Positions 17,859-26,917 of a stretch of 64,000 nucleotides of DNA are shown here, one piece after another. Within the stretch, counting starts at the first letter, position 1. Every line of letters starts with the position of its first letter. Origin of the DNA: Burkholderiales bacterium RIFCSPLOWO2_02_FULL_57_36 (GTDB lineage: Bacteria; Pseudomonadota; Gammaproteobacteria; Burkholderiales; Burkholderiaceae_D); assembly GCA_001770855.1 (NCBI GenBank), contig MESE01000001.1, forward strand, positions 372,001-436,000, written 5' to 3'. Both the position numbers and the translations under genes were made by a program. A model generated the notes under the pieces. The model was given only the letters and a program-made list of their open reading frames with translations, searched no databases and was not told the DNA's origin.

Positions 17859-19817
17859 CTAAGCAGCAATCTTCTGCTGGGATGTTAACGCTTCTAGTCT
17901 CTTCAAGGCAGCATCGACTGTTCGTCCATGTGCAGCGATCGAAGCCAAAATCTCACTCGGCGTTCGAGTATCGCGTTCCACTCGGGCGCGAGGATTCACG
18001 GCCTTCAGATCGAACGTGATGGCATCAATTGCATCTGCTTTAGCTTGTGCATCGCGTCCAGCCTTGTCGATTATGAGCACTTGTTCGCGGCATTTCGCCA
18101 ACGCCTTATCAGACGCTTTTGTTTTTTTCAGTACGGTTAATTTGTCCTTGAGCGCTACAGCTTCGTTTTTAAGGCGCTCAACTTCTGCCAAATATGGCGC
18201 CATGTCTTCGCGCGCTTTGGCGCGGCGGGCGGTGAAATCTACCGTCCATGAAAAATCGCTGTCCGCTTTAGCGGTTGCCTTTTTATTGAGCAAACGGGCG
18301 AAGGTTGGAAACTGTTTTTCAGCGTTACCTTCCTGTTCACGCCAATCGCCGACCAGCGTAGCGGGCAATGCCGTATCTTCCAGTACTTCCAAATTTGGCC
18401 CCCAGCCAAAATGCGCAAGAGTCATGGGCGATTTTTTGCCCATCTTTATATGCGACAGATCGTAGTACCAAATCCGTTCAGTTTTTTTGCCCTTGGTGAA
18501 AAACAGCAGATTGGTTTTGACGCCAGCGCCAGCGGTTGAAAATACGCCGCCCGGCAAGCTGACAATGCACCACAGATCGCACTCGTCGAGCAGCTTGCGT
18601 TTGGTTTCAACGAAAGCACTTTCGTTGGTCCGAAACAGCAAACCTTCGTCGAGCACCACCGCACAGCGCCCGCCCGGCTTGCCATCCAGTGCCGGTTTCA
18701 GATCCGACATGATGTGCTGCAGGAACAAGACCTGCGTCGAACTGGTTTCAAAACTGTAGTTCTTCTGCGAGTCCTTACCTTCTTTACCGCCGAAAGGCGG
18801 GTTGGTGAGGATGACGTCGAAGGTCGCCGGGGCGTGCTCGAACAGCGCATCGTAGGCGGGGTCGCCGGAAAGCGTGTTGCCGTGCCATAGATTGGGCTGG
18901 TCTATGCCGTGCAAAACCAGATTAGCCAAGGCGATGGGGAAAACCAGGTTTTCTTTTTCACGACCGAAGAACGTGTCATGTTTTAGACGTTCCAGATCGG
19001 TAGACGATGGGGAGTCCCCGAGTTTTTTCGCCAGTAATTCATAAGCCTGTGCCAGAAAACCACCTGTGCCGCAGCAGGGGTCGTATATCGTTTCGCCCGC
19101 TTGCGGATTGATCGTAGCTACCATCGCTCGAACTACTTCACGCGGAGTAAAAAACTGGCCGCCATCCGAATTCTTTTCGCCCATCTTCAGCAGCAAGTCT
19201 TCATACACTTGTGACAGCGTGAAAAAATGCTGATCGTCGATATGGTTGATGCTGATCTGATGGACCAGGTCGAGAATGGTGGCGAAATCGGTTTCTGAAT
19301 CTACGCGCACTCGCTCCACGGCAGTCATGATGCGGCCAATCACCCGCTGCTTCGGGCTGGCATTCGGATTTGGCCGACCATCCGGCAACACATCCAGACT
19401 ATGCAGATGCGGCAAAAGATCCTTGTTGATGAAGGCAAACAAATTGCCAATCCTGGATTTCAATTCATTGCGCTGCCAACCCACGCGCTTGCCTTCCGGC
19501 GTCAGTGCGTCGGATTTTTCATCATAGGGCGCTGCCCAATCCTGCCAGCGGTAGGGCGCACGTAGTGCTGGCGAAAAAGGCTTGCCCACTGCTTCGGACG
19601 CTTCGCGGGCGCGTTCTTCCTGTGCATCCAGAATGCGCAGGAACAGAATCCATGTGAGCTCCGGCACATACTGCAACGCGCTGGCGCAGTTGGAGCGGCG
19701 CATGATGTCGCAAATCGATTTGACAAAACTGGACAGCGACTGAGTGGATGCCAGTGTCCGTGGCGCTTTGACAGCTTTCGTTGCCTTTAGCGCCTTGGTT
19801 TTGGGTGTGTTGGCCAT
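17859..19817 (-). CDS. hsdM: Type I restriction-modification methyltransferase subunit HsdM
   Basis: HsdM is the SAM-dependent N6-adenine methylase of a type I system; with HsdS it forms the M2S methylase and with HsdR the full enzyme. The 652-residue protein has an N-terminal helical HsdM_N domain, the SAM motif DPCCGTGGF (about 245-253) and the catalytic NPPFGG (about 338-343), then a C-terminal coiled coil (about 545-600, EVERLKNEAVALKDKL). It is longer than EcoKI HsdM (529) mainly in this C-terminal part. The gene comes last of the three hsd genes in transcription order, after dinD, which is atypical. Confidence 0.94.
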   Translation of the reverse strand: MANTPKTKALKATKAVKAPRTLASTQSLSSFVKSICDIMRRSNCASALQYVPELTWILFLRILDAQEERAREASEAVGKPFSPALRAPYRWQDWAAPYDEKSDALTPEGKRVGWQRNELKSRIGNLFAFINKDLLPHLHSLDVLPDGRPNPNASPKQRVIGRIMTAVERVRVDSETDFATILDLVHQISINHIDDQHFFTLSQVYEDLLLKMGEKNSDGGQFFTPREVVRAMVATINPQAGETIYDPCCGTGGFLAQAYELLAKKLGDSPSSTDLERLKHDTFFGREKENLVFPIALANLVLHGIDQPNLWHGNTLSGDPAYDALFEHAPATFDVILTNPPFGGKEGKDSQKNYSFETSSTQVLFLQHIMSDLKPALDGKPGGRCAVVLDEGLLFRTNESAFVETKRKLLDECDLWCIVSLPGGVFSTAGAGVKTNLLFFTKGKKTERIWYYDLSHIKMGKKSPMTLAHFGWGPNLEVLEDTALPATLVGDWREQEGNAEKQFPTFARLLNKKATAKADSDFSWTVDFTARRAKAREDMAPYLAEVERLKNEAVALKDKLTVLKKTKASDKALAKCREQVLIIDKAGRDAQAKADAIDAITFDLKAVNPRARVERDTRTPSEILASIAAHGRTVDAALKRLEALTSQQKIAA

Positions 19818-19819
19818 CG

Positions 19820-20668
19820 TCAGTTTTTCTTTTTATCCAGTTTCTTTTGCGCGTTTTCAATTTGCTTGATGCCTGCATCGGGTGTCGGCAAAGCTTCGGG
19901 CATGGTGCCGCCCAATTCCTGAATGGTCTGGCGCACTTTTTGGCCCACTTCAAAGTGGGTACTGTTGGCATTTTTTTTGCCGTGTACCTCGTCGCGCCGG
20001 AGCTTTTCTTCAGTTTGCGTGGCGCGGAACAAATTGGCCGCCAGTTCGGTGCTGCCCATATGGTCCAGAATTTTCTGGCTGGACTTGAGTCCCTTGCGGG
20101 CATGAATGCCTTTTGCCGACAGGCCGCCGTACAGGCCGCGATAGCCGTGGTCCTGAAAAATGGCGTAGTCCAGCGGCGTCTCCACGCCGGCGTCCTTGGC
20201 CGCAGCAGCAAGATATTTATTATGGGCTGCCAGCTCGTTGCGAATCGCCAGCCGCTTTTCATCTTCACTTAATTGCGTGAATTTGGCATCGTCGGCCAGC
20301 TCTTGGCGCCGCGTCTGCATGGCGAAATAGGTTTGGCCGTTGGCAATGACAGGCTTGCCGGGATCGCCGTTCTGGACGATCAGGTAGCAGGCGTAGCGTG
20401 ACAGGCGTATGTCTTCGACTTGCCGCTTGGCACTCGAACCGATCTCGACCATTGTGAGGACATCCTCAATATGGTTTTCCAGCGCTTGCCCGCTGTTCTT
20501 GCAAGCCTCCTTGGCGCGCTCAACGACCGGCAAAAAATGGCGGTACTGCGAATAATCCAGCACCACAGCTAATTGTCTTGCCAGCCAAAATTCGTTGCCC
20601 TCATCATCTTCATGGCGAATATTTTCAAATGTGGCGTGGTGTTGCGCGGCGATGTGTTTATTTATCAT
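19820..20668 (-). CDS. dinD: DNA damage-inducible protein D (DinD) homologue
   Basis: DinD in E. coli is LexA-regulated and inhibits RecA filament activities. The 282 residues start MINKHIAAQHHATFENIRHE and contain an N-terminal BRO-N/antirepressor-like domain (FWLARQLAVVLDYSQYRHF at about 28-46) and a DinD-type C-terminal region (YRGLYGGLSAKGIHARKGL). The ATG at 20668 is used because it avoids overlap with hsdS, which ends 14 bases earlier. It is wedged between hsdS and hsdM, only two bases from hsdM. Such DinD genes recur in restriction operons; whether this one is SOS-controlled cannot be told, as no obvious LexA box is seen in the short gap. Confidence 0.87.
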   Translation of the reverse strand: MINKHIAAQHHATFENIRHEDDEGNEFWLARQLAVVLDYSQYRHFLPVVERAKEACKNSGQALENHIEDVLTMVEIGSSAKRQVEDIRLSRYACYLIVQNGDPGKPVIANGQTYFAMQTRRQELADDAKFTQLSEDEKRLAIRNELAAHNKYLAAAAKDAGVETPLDYAIFQDHGYRGLYGGLSAKGIHARKGLKSSQKILDHMGSTELAANLFRATQTEEKLRRDEVHGKKNANSTHFEVGQKVRQTIQELGGTMPEALPTPDAGIKQIENAQKKLDKKKN

Positions 20669-20681
20669 GATTCTGTCATTC

Positions 20682-21872
20682 TTAAGGGTTGAAGGCTTCG
20701 GCCAGCAGACGAGAGGGTAGAAGCTCAATATCGCGCAGTTGCTGTCCAGCAGCGATTTCCGCTGTTTGGATATGCGCGGTCAATTCAGTCAAAACAATAG
20801 CCAATCTCTTTTGTTCAATTAAATCGGGCAATGGAATTTCAATGTTTTCAATCTGAGAAGGCGATATGTGCGGGACGCCAAGGCTCTGGCCATGGCCGGA
20901 AATAGCCTCTATGAAAGAGGTGCTTTGCAAAAAGGCGTAAAGATAGTCAGCCTCCAAGAGGTCCTTGTTAATGAGGAATCGCCCGACTCGTTGCACTAAC
21001 AATGCGGGAAGATCGTTCTCCGAAAATCTGGCAACCTTAATGCCGCTTGAGATGATAGGGCGGTCCAGACTAATCAGGATATCTCCGGCACAAAGTGCAT
21101 AGGTTTCGTGAGATTTTGCATTCGAAGGTGCAAGAAATACCGTGTCATCCCAATAGACTTTTCCCGGCAAGATATTGGCATTTCGTAGCAGGCGAATGCC
21201 TTGCTTTTGAAACGATTGGCTTTTGAATGCGTAACCGGACTGAAGTTTTGCGACGGCGCCTATCGGGCTTCTTTTCCCAATACTGGAAAAAATGGCGCTG
21301 AGCGACTGCGTTTTCAATCGGCGTAGTTCTGCTAATTGCGCCAGTGCCGCTTGGCGCGCTTCTTCAGCGGCGGCAAGTTGGGCTTTTATTGCTGCGCCGA
21401 TAGCTTTTTGCTTACTCATGTTCTCGGGAAGCCAGACAAGCATATCTTCAACGACAGATTTGTTAATGTTGGGATCCTTGCGATTTCCTTGACTGAACTG
21501 CATCCAAGTGCTGCGAAGATGCATCAACTGGTAGTGCAAAAAATCCGAATCGAAGATGCTCGCATCCGGCAGGATCGAGGCGATGGCTTGATTGGTGGCG
21601 GCAGCAATACCAAGCACACCAGATTTGCCAATCGTTCCTGCACCGCCATACATCGCAACCATGACAGTGCCGGGCGGATTGAAACCATCGCGAATTGAAC
21701 GCAAACCTTCTACGGTGATGCTTTCTTCGGTATGTTTTACGATACCGCAATTCAAATCAAGCGTCTTTACCCATGGAATCGCACCGTCGTAATAGGCCTT
21801 CATTCCACGAGTGGGCGTCCCACCTGTGACAACTTTGGCAAAACCCCTTATGGCAGAAGTTCTCTTACTCAT
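20682..21872 (-). CDS. hsdS: Type I restriction-modification specificity subunit HsdS
   Basis: HsdS recognises the bipartite target sequence. The 396-residue protein has two target-recognition domains (about 1-150 and 205-350), each followed by a conserved helical spacer: AAIKAQLAAAEEARQAALAQ (about 160-180) and the equivalent LTELTAHIQTAEIAAGQQ near the end. Each half begins with the usual G-x-x-x-x-G-x-T/Y motif (VTGGTPTRGM; LQSGYAFKSQ). Both TRDs look intact, so an active methylase is plausible. Its start overlaps the hsdR stop in ATGA (21869-21872). This stretch is noticeably more AT-rich than its neighbours. Confidence 0.93.
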   Translation of the reverse strand: MSKRTSAIRGFAKVVTGGTPTRGMKAYYDGAIPWVKTLDLNCGIVKHTEESITVEGLRSIRDGFNPPGTVMVAMYGGAGTIGKSGVLGIAAATNQAIASILPDASIFDSDFLHYQLMHLRSTWMQFSQGNRKDPNINKSVVEDMLVWLPENMSKQKAIGAAIKAQLAAAEEARQAALAQLAELRRLKTQSLSAIFSSIGKRSPIGAVAKLQSGYAFKSQSFQKQGIRLLRNANILPGKVYWDDTVFLAPSNAKSHETYALCAGDILISLDRPIISSGIKVARFSENDLPALLVQRVGRFLINKDLLEADYLYAFLQSTSFIEAISGHGQSLGVPHISPSQIENIEIPLPDLIEQKRLAIVLTELTAHIQTAEIAAGQQLRDIELLPSRLLAEAFNP

Positions 21873-24274
21873 ACCCCAAACAACCTTGTCTTTGCTTCAT
21901 GCATCACATCCGCCGGTTTTCCTAAAGCCCGTAACGCCGCCAAGCCGCCCACCCGTTTAATCTCCGGCACTTCCCCCAAATAGTCCGACTCCAGCGCATC
22001 GGTTCCGCCAGCGCCAAACTGGTGGCCGATACCACGCAGTACGACCGCGACTTTGTCATCAACCGAGGCAAACCACGGCGCTTGGGCTTGCAGATAAGCC
22101 GCTTCGCGTTCCGGGCGCTTGAGCGCTTTTTCCCGGTAGCCGTAATGGGCGAACAGGTCGAAATGATCACAGTCTGTCATGTGCATCAGGTCGCGCACGG
22201 TATCGGGCCAATAGTGTTCGCCCAGCAGGTGGTTAATGAGCGCACGGCGCTTCTGTGTTTCTACCCATATCTTGCGAAAATCGTGGATGGTGGCCGCTTC
22301 GCGCAGTACGCGAGCCACCATTTCCTGCCAATATTCATCGAGCGGTATCGCGACTTCGCGGCGCACGCCATCAATCAGACGTTCTTGCAGGATGTAGCGG
22401 CCTTGCGGCGTGATGGTGACGGCTTGTCCGCCGACCAGCTCGGGTAGTGGCAGCGGTTCATCATCGCCGCCACCGCCACCTCCGGTATCTCCGCCCGGCT
22501 TTTTTGCGCGCGGCTTGGTCGGTGCGGTGATGAAGTCGGTGCCGAACAGGTCGGTGACGCCCGTGTAGTCGTAGAGCCAGAACTTGTACTTTTGGGTTTC
22601 TTCATGGATGCGGGTGCCGCGCCCGACCATTTGGTAAAACTGGATGCTTGATTCCATATAACGGAAGAACACCACCGCATTGAGCCGTTCGATATCGACG
22701 CCGGTTGCGAGCAGATCGACGGTACAGGCGATAAAGCACCGTTCGCCCGAGCCACGCATTTGCCCGATTAATTCGGAGCCGCCTTCCGCCGTGCACTTGA
22801 ATGCGTAGCGCTCTTTTGGGGTAAGGCCTTTTTCCTTGCACCAGACGGCATAGAGTCGCTGCATCTGCATGGCGACGCGGTCGGCGTGCAGGTCGCGGGT
22901 GCAGAAGATGATGACTTTCTGCTCCGGGCCGCCATGCTCGCACAGACGCTGGAACAGGTCGGCACACATGGCGGCAATCCGCTCGGGTAACACGATGCCA
23001 TTGTCAAAATCCTGGGCCGCGTATTGCGGTTTCAGATCTTCAGGCAGGATGTATTTTCCGGTACGAGCATCGATCGCCTTGGCCTCGATAATTTCCTTGG
23101 CTGTGAAGGTTTTCCAGTCGATGGAGGGCTTGAGTTTGACGATCTCGCAAGCGGCCAGATAGCCGTCTTCCTGCGCCTGGATCAGCGTGTATTCGTACAC
23201 CGGCTCGCCAAAGTAGGTGAGATTGTTGGCGGTGATGTCCGCATCGGTTTTGGTTTGCCGCTTGGGATCACGCAATTGCCGTGGCGTGGCCGTGAGACCG
23301 ATGTGGATCGCATCGGGATTGCGCGTCAAGACTTCCGACCAGCGCCCCCATGCAGAGCGGTGGCATTCGTCGATCACAATCACCGAGAAGCTGTTTTCGG
23401 GATAGTGACGGGCGAGAAAGCTGGCATAGTCTTGCTCATCGTCGTCCAGTCCTAGCGTGTGATAGGTAGCGATATGCACCTTGGCATTTTGGGCGGCATT
23501 CTGCCCTTTTTCGGTTGCGACGATGCGCACACTGCCTTTTGGGAATGCCTTGCTGAGTTTTTCCCATGCCTGCTCGCGCAACTCGTCGCGATCACACAGG
23601 AACAGGGCGGGTTTGACGAGCCGCCCGGCTTCATGCAAGCGCCATAAAAGATTGGCGGCAATTACCGTCTTGCCGGCGCCGGTTGCGAGACTCAGCAATA
23701 CGCGGGCGGATTCACCGGCGCTTTCGCACAACAATATTTTTTCAAATGCGGCGCGAATCGCGGCATCCTGATAATAGCGGGGCTTATTGAAGGCGGCGCT
23801 GTCGGGCATGAAAAGCATGGATGCAACAGGGTCAGCGATGTTGATGCCGGTATCTTGTGCGTAGCGGGCGGTTAATTCATCGTGCGTAAGAAAATTCTTT
23901 AACAGGAAAGGGCCGGCGGGCAGCTGGTTGATTTTGTCAAACTCGCCATACCGATGGCCATTCGTGGCGAATACATACTGCACCGCGAAGCGTGCGCATT
24001 CCGAATAGCGCTTGCCTTGCTCCATGCCGTTGAGAGGATCTTCATTTTCGGCCTTGGCTTCGATGACGCCCACTGGCAATGGATTTGGCATGTCGGCCAC
24101 TTGCACGCAAAGCAGGTAATCGGTACGCCCATTGCCTGTGCGGCGACGGCCTTTATTTCCGGTGGGCTCCACGGGGGCCGGAGTTTCGAGTTTGATGCGC
24201 CATTGGCGATATCCTTTTTCTCGGAGAACAGGGTCAATCAGTTCGTAGCGTGTTTCAGCTTCGTTGTATGCCAC
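21869..24274 (-). CDS. hsdR: Type I restriction endonuclease subunit HsdR (GTG start)
   Basis: HsdR is the translocating, DNA-cutting subunit. The 801-residue protein has an N-terminal PD-(D/E)xK nuclease domain (TDYLL, then VIEAKAEN, followed by the QxxxY motif in EQGKRYSE), a helicase core with Walker A LATGAGKTV (about 202-210) and DECH box IDECHRS, and a C-terminal EcoEI_R_C-type domain. A ribosome-binding site AAAGGAG lies six bases before a GTG at 24274, and begins VAYNEAETR; an upstream ATG at 24334 would overlap fic and has an unusual Cys-rich lead, so GTG is preferred. It is coupled to fic on one side and to hsdS on the other. Confidence 0.93.
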   Translation of the reverse strand: MAYNEAETRYELIDPVLREKGYRQWRIKLETPAPVEPTGNKGRRRTGNGRTDYLLCVQVADMPNPLPVGVIEAKAENEDPLNGMEQGKRYSECARFAVQYVFATNGHRYGEFDKINQLPAGPFLLKNFLTHDELTARYAQDTGINIADPVASMLFMPDSAAFNKPRYYQDAAIRAAFEKILLCESAGESARVLLSLATGAGKTVIAANLLWRLHEAGRLVKPALFLCDRDELREQAWEKLSKAFPKGSVRIVATEKGQNAAQNAKVHIATYHTLGLDDDEQDYASFLARHYPENSFSVIVIDECHRSAWGRWSEVLTRNPDAIHIGLTATPRQLRDPKRQTKTDADITANNLTYFGEPVYEYTLIQAQEDGYLAACEIVKLKPSIDWKTFTAKEIIEAKAIDARTGKYILPEDLKPQYAAQDFDNGIVLPERIAAMCADLFQRLCEHGGPEQKVIIFCTRDLHADRVAMQMQRLYAVWCKEKGLTPKERYAFKCTAEGGSELIGQMRGSGERCFIACTVDLLATGVDIERLNAVVFFRYMESSIQFYQMVGRGTRIHEETQKYKFWLYDYTGVTDLFGTDFITAPTKPRAKKPGGDTGGGGGGDDEPLPLPELVGGQAVTITPQGRYILQERLIDGVRREVAIPLDEYWQEMVARVLREAATIHDFRKIWVETQKRRALINHLLGEHYWPDTVRDLMHMTDCDHFDLFAHYGYREKALKRPEREAAYLQAQAPWFASVDDKVAVVLRGIGHQFGAGGTDALESDYLGEVPEIKRVGGLAALRALGKPADVMHEAKTRLFGV

Positions 24275-24285
24275 CAGGTTCTCCT

Positions 24286-25362
24286 TTAATTGGGACAAGT
24301 ACCGCCAACGGCAACTGCAGCAAGGCTGACCCACTTCGCCCCACGCCCCTTGCCGGTCGGCGCAATTAATCCCTCTGCCTTCATCGCTCTTAACACCAGC
24401 CGCACCATGTCCCGGCTAACGCCAGGGCAGGCTTCTTCGACTTCAGAGATCGAGAACGGCAGATTGCGCTTTAAAATCTCGGCACGCACACGGTCGCCTT
24501 TTGTGCCGCGTCTGCTTTCGATGGTGCCGACGCGCTCTTCAAATTCCTTGTAGGCCCGCAGCAGCGCACCCCAGAAGTAATTAAGCCAGGGCGCGATGTC
24601 GTGTGCGCCTTCGTGCCAATTCTGCGAGCTGGCTTCGAGCGTTTCGTAATAGCTCTCTTTCGATTCCTCGAAGATGCGTTCCAGACTGATGTAGCGCCCT
24701 ACCGCATAGTCGAAGTGATATAGCAGTTGCAAGGTCAGCAGCCGCGCCATGCGTCCGTTCCCGTCAGGGAAGGGATGAATGCACAAAAAATCCAGGACGA
24801 CCAGCGGTACCAGCACCAATGGGTCGGCGAGATGCCGATCCAGCGCAATGCGATAGCGCCCGACCATATCGGTCATCGCTATTGGCGTGAGGTGTGCAGC
24901 GACAGGACGAAAGCGGATGCGTGAGCTGCCGTCCGGATGCCGTTCAACAATATCGTTGTTGGTGGCTTTCCAGTGACCGCCGCGTTGCGGCATGTACCGG
25001 TAAAGAATGTTGTGCAACTGGAGGATGGCGCCTTCTGAAAAAGGCATTTGCTCGGCGCTTTCGTGGATCAATCCCAGCGCATCCCGGTAGCCTGCCACCT
25101 CCTGTTCCGAACGGCTTTTGGGCGTGGCGTTTTTAAGTACCAGGGATTTCAAGCGGCTTGCCGGCACCACGACACCTTCCAGGCGGTTGGAAGATTCGGT
25201 GGATTCAATCACCGCGATTTGCCGCAGGTCGCTTAATACCTCGGGCGACTGCGCCACATACAGACGCTGTTTGCCGCAATACTCGCCCAAGGCCCGCAAG
25301 GTTGCGAGTTGCTGAGTATCAAACCGCAGCTTGGCAAGGTAGTCGGACGTCAGCGAATGCAT
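24286..25362 (-). CDS. Fic-domain protein with N-terminal inhibitory motif
   Basis: Fic proteins transfer AMP or another phosphate-containing group to target proteins. The 358-residue protein has the complete catalytic motif HPFPDGNGRMAR (196-207) and an N-terminal inhibitory helix motif SNRLEG (58-63; (S/T)xxxE(G/N)), marking a self-inhibited class II Fic. A winged-helix-like C-terminal end (about 290-345, SISEVEEACPGVSRDMVRLVLR) suggests DNA binding and autoregulation. It is the first gene of the hsd operon and ends 11 bases before hsdR. It may modulate the restriction system, but this is inference. Direct repeats lie just upstream. Confidence 0.9.
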   Translation of the reverse strand: MHSLTSDYLAKLRFDTQQLATLRALGEYCGKQRLYVAQSPEVLSDLRQIAVIESTESSNRLEGVVVPASRLKSLVLKNATPKSRSEQEVAGYRDALGLIHESAEQMPFSEGAILQLHNILYRYMPQRGGHWKATNNDIVERHPDGSSRIRFRPVAAHLTPIAMTDMVGRYRIALDRHLADPLVLVPLVVLDFLCIHPFPDGNGRMARLLTLQLLYHFDYAVGRYISLERIFEESKESYYETLEASSQNWHEGAHDIAPWLNYFWGALLRAYKEFEERVGTIESRRGTKGDRVRAEILKRNLPFSISEVEEACPGVSRDMVRLVLRAMKAEGLIAPTGKGRGAKWVSLAAVAVGGTCPN

Positions 25363-25383
25363 TGTTGTTAGAGGTTAAGTAAA

Positions 25384-25432
25384 TGGGGTAATCCTAACGT
25401 ATATTGGGGTAATTTGTCATCTGATTGCCCCC
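25384..25432. promoter_or_regulatory. Candidate operator/promoter of the fic-hsd operon
   Basis: Two direct copies of TGGGGTAAT (25384-25392 and 25405-25413) are spaced 21 bases apart, two helical turns, and a degenerate inverted copy ATTGCCCCC follows at 25424-25432. Reading on minus, ATGACA and TAGGAT are separated by 18 bases and overlap the repeats, so a repressor binding here could block transcription. The fic start codon is only 22 bases downstream. The wHTH-like end of Fic or the AlbA_2 protein is a possible binder; inference. Confidence 0.55.
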
Positions 25433-25792
25433 TTAATGATGGGATTCCCCTATTCATCTTTGCCAAAAAATCGTGTCACGCAGCATTTCGATGCCGAAGA
25501 GCTACTTGTTTATTCACCAGATTCCAGATGCGGCAGTATGGCTGCTCGAAAATTACATCTACCGGTTCACGTTTGTAAATCTTAGATAAGGACGGACGTC
25601 CAAGGTCGCCGGTAGCGACACGTCAATAAAACATGTCGCTATTTATCGATTTTGTCGACACGTCGCTGATGGGCGATGTTATGAATAGGCAAGGAGAAAA
25701 GCATGATGGCGATTCTTCCGGACTTCCTAGGGGAAAACGGTGTTCGGCAGCAGCCGGCGCCGCTCGCGCGCCATCAGCCGGCGAGAATATGC
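25433..25792. other. Intergenic region between ychF and the fic-hsd operon, with an inverted-repeat cluster
   Basis: A 10-base motif AGCGACRYGT occurs three times: on plus at 25614-25623 and on minus at 25631-25640 and 25658-25667. The first two form an inverted repeat with a short spacer. A ribosome-binding site AAGGAG (25691-25696) six bases before an ATG at 25703 opens a frame that runs antisense into ychF; it may be the stump of a displaced gene. Two direct copies of CAGCCGGCG lie at 25751-25759 and 25775-25783. No gene or RNA can be supported. Confidence 0.4.
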
Positions 25793-26884
25793 TTAGACGT
25801 TAAACAGGAAATTCAACACATCGCCGTCCTTGACCACATATTCCTTGCCCTCCGCACGCATCTTGCCAGCTTCCTTGGCGCCTTGTTCACCCTTGTAGGT
25901 AATGAAGTCGTCAAAGGCAATCGTTTGCGCACGGATGAAGCCGCGTTCGAAATCGGTATGGATCACGCCCGCCGCCTGCGGCCCTGTGTCGCCGACGTGG
26001 ATGGTCCAGGCGCGCACTTCCTTCACGCCTGCAGTGAAATAGGTTTGCAAACCGAGCAGCTTGAATGCGGCGCGGATCAGGCGATCCAGGCCCGGCTCTT
26101 CCATTCCCATATCGGCCAGGAATTCCTTCTTGTCGGCATCATCTAGTTCGGCGATCTCGGCTTCGATCGCCGCGCAGATGGCGACTACCGGCGCATTTTG
26201 CGACTTGGCATATTCAGTCAACTGATCGAGCAGCGGATTATTGGTGAAACCCGTGTCCGACACGTTGCCGACATACATGGCCGGCTTGGCGGTGATCAGG
26301 CACAGCGGTTTGATCAATGCCATTTCCTCCGCATCCAGTCCCATTGCGCGCACCGGTTTGGCCTGGTCCAGATGCGGCATGATGCGCTCCAGAACGGCCA
26401 CTAGTTTGGCTGCATCCTTGTCGCCGGAGCGGGCCTTCTTGTTTTCGCGGTGAATCGCCTTTTCGACGGTGCCCATGTCGGCCAATGCCAATTCGGTCTG
26501 GATCACTTCGATATCGTCCAGCGGATTGATCTTGCCCGCGACGTGGATCACGTTGTCGTCTTCGAAGCAGCGCACGACGTTGACAATTGCGTCGGTTTCA
26601 CGGATATGCGCAAGGAACTGGTTGCCCAGGCCTTCGCCCTTCGACGCACCGGCAACCAGCCCGGCGATATCGACGAATTCGACGATGGCGGGGACGATGC
26701 GCTCCGGCTTGACGATCGCCGACAATTCGGCCAGGCGCGGGTCGGGTACTTCAACCATGCCGACATTGGGCTCGATCGTGCAGAAGGGATAATTTTCCGC
26801 AGGGATCCCCGCCTTGGTCAATGCATTGAAAAGGGTGGATTTGCCGACGTTAGGCAGGCCGACGATGCCGCATTTGAGACTCAT
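25793..26884 (-). CDS. ychF: Redox-regulated ATPase/GTPase YchF
   Basis: YchF (OLA1 family) is an Obg-related P-loop NTPase that prefers ATP, associates with ribosomes and responds to oxidative stress. The 363-residue protein has G1 GLPNVGKST (9-17), a DIAG G3 motif in [14 protein letters not shown], an NxxE-type altered G4 motif, a central helical domain and a C-terminal TGS domain (about 280-363, ending LNFLFNV). Length is as expected. It sits immediately after pth on the same strand, the standard pth-ychF pairing. Confidence 0.96.
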   Translation of the reverse strand: MSLKCGIVGLPNVGKSTLFNALTKAGIPAENYPFCTIEPNVGMVEVPDPRLAELSAIVKPERIVPAIVEFVDIAGLVAGASKGEGLGNQFLAHIRETDAIVNVVRCFEDDNVIHVAGKINPLDDIEVIQTELALADMGTVEKAIHRENKKARSGDKDAAKLVAVLERIMPHLDQAKPVRAMGLDAEEMALIKPLCLITAKPAMYVGNVSDTGFTNNPLLDQLTEYAKSQNAPVVAICAAIEAEIAELDDADKKEFLADMGMEEPGLDRLIRAAFKLLGLQTYFTAGVKEVRAWTIHVGDTGPQAAGVIHTDFERGFIRAQTIAFDDFITYKGEQGAKEAGKMRAEGKEYVVKDGDVLNFLFNV

Positions 26885-26917
26885 GATATGTGCTTTGCTG
26901 GAAGTTCGATTAACCCG

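Noticed and set aside
25703..26146. Plus-strand frame with a strong AAGGAG site upstream of fic
   Set aside because: Most of it lies antisense to ychF, which is certain; only about 90 bases are free. It may be the stump of a lost gene, so it is mentioned in the intergenic entry but not called.
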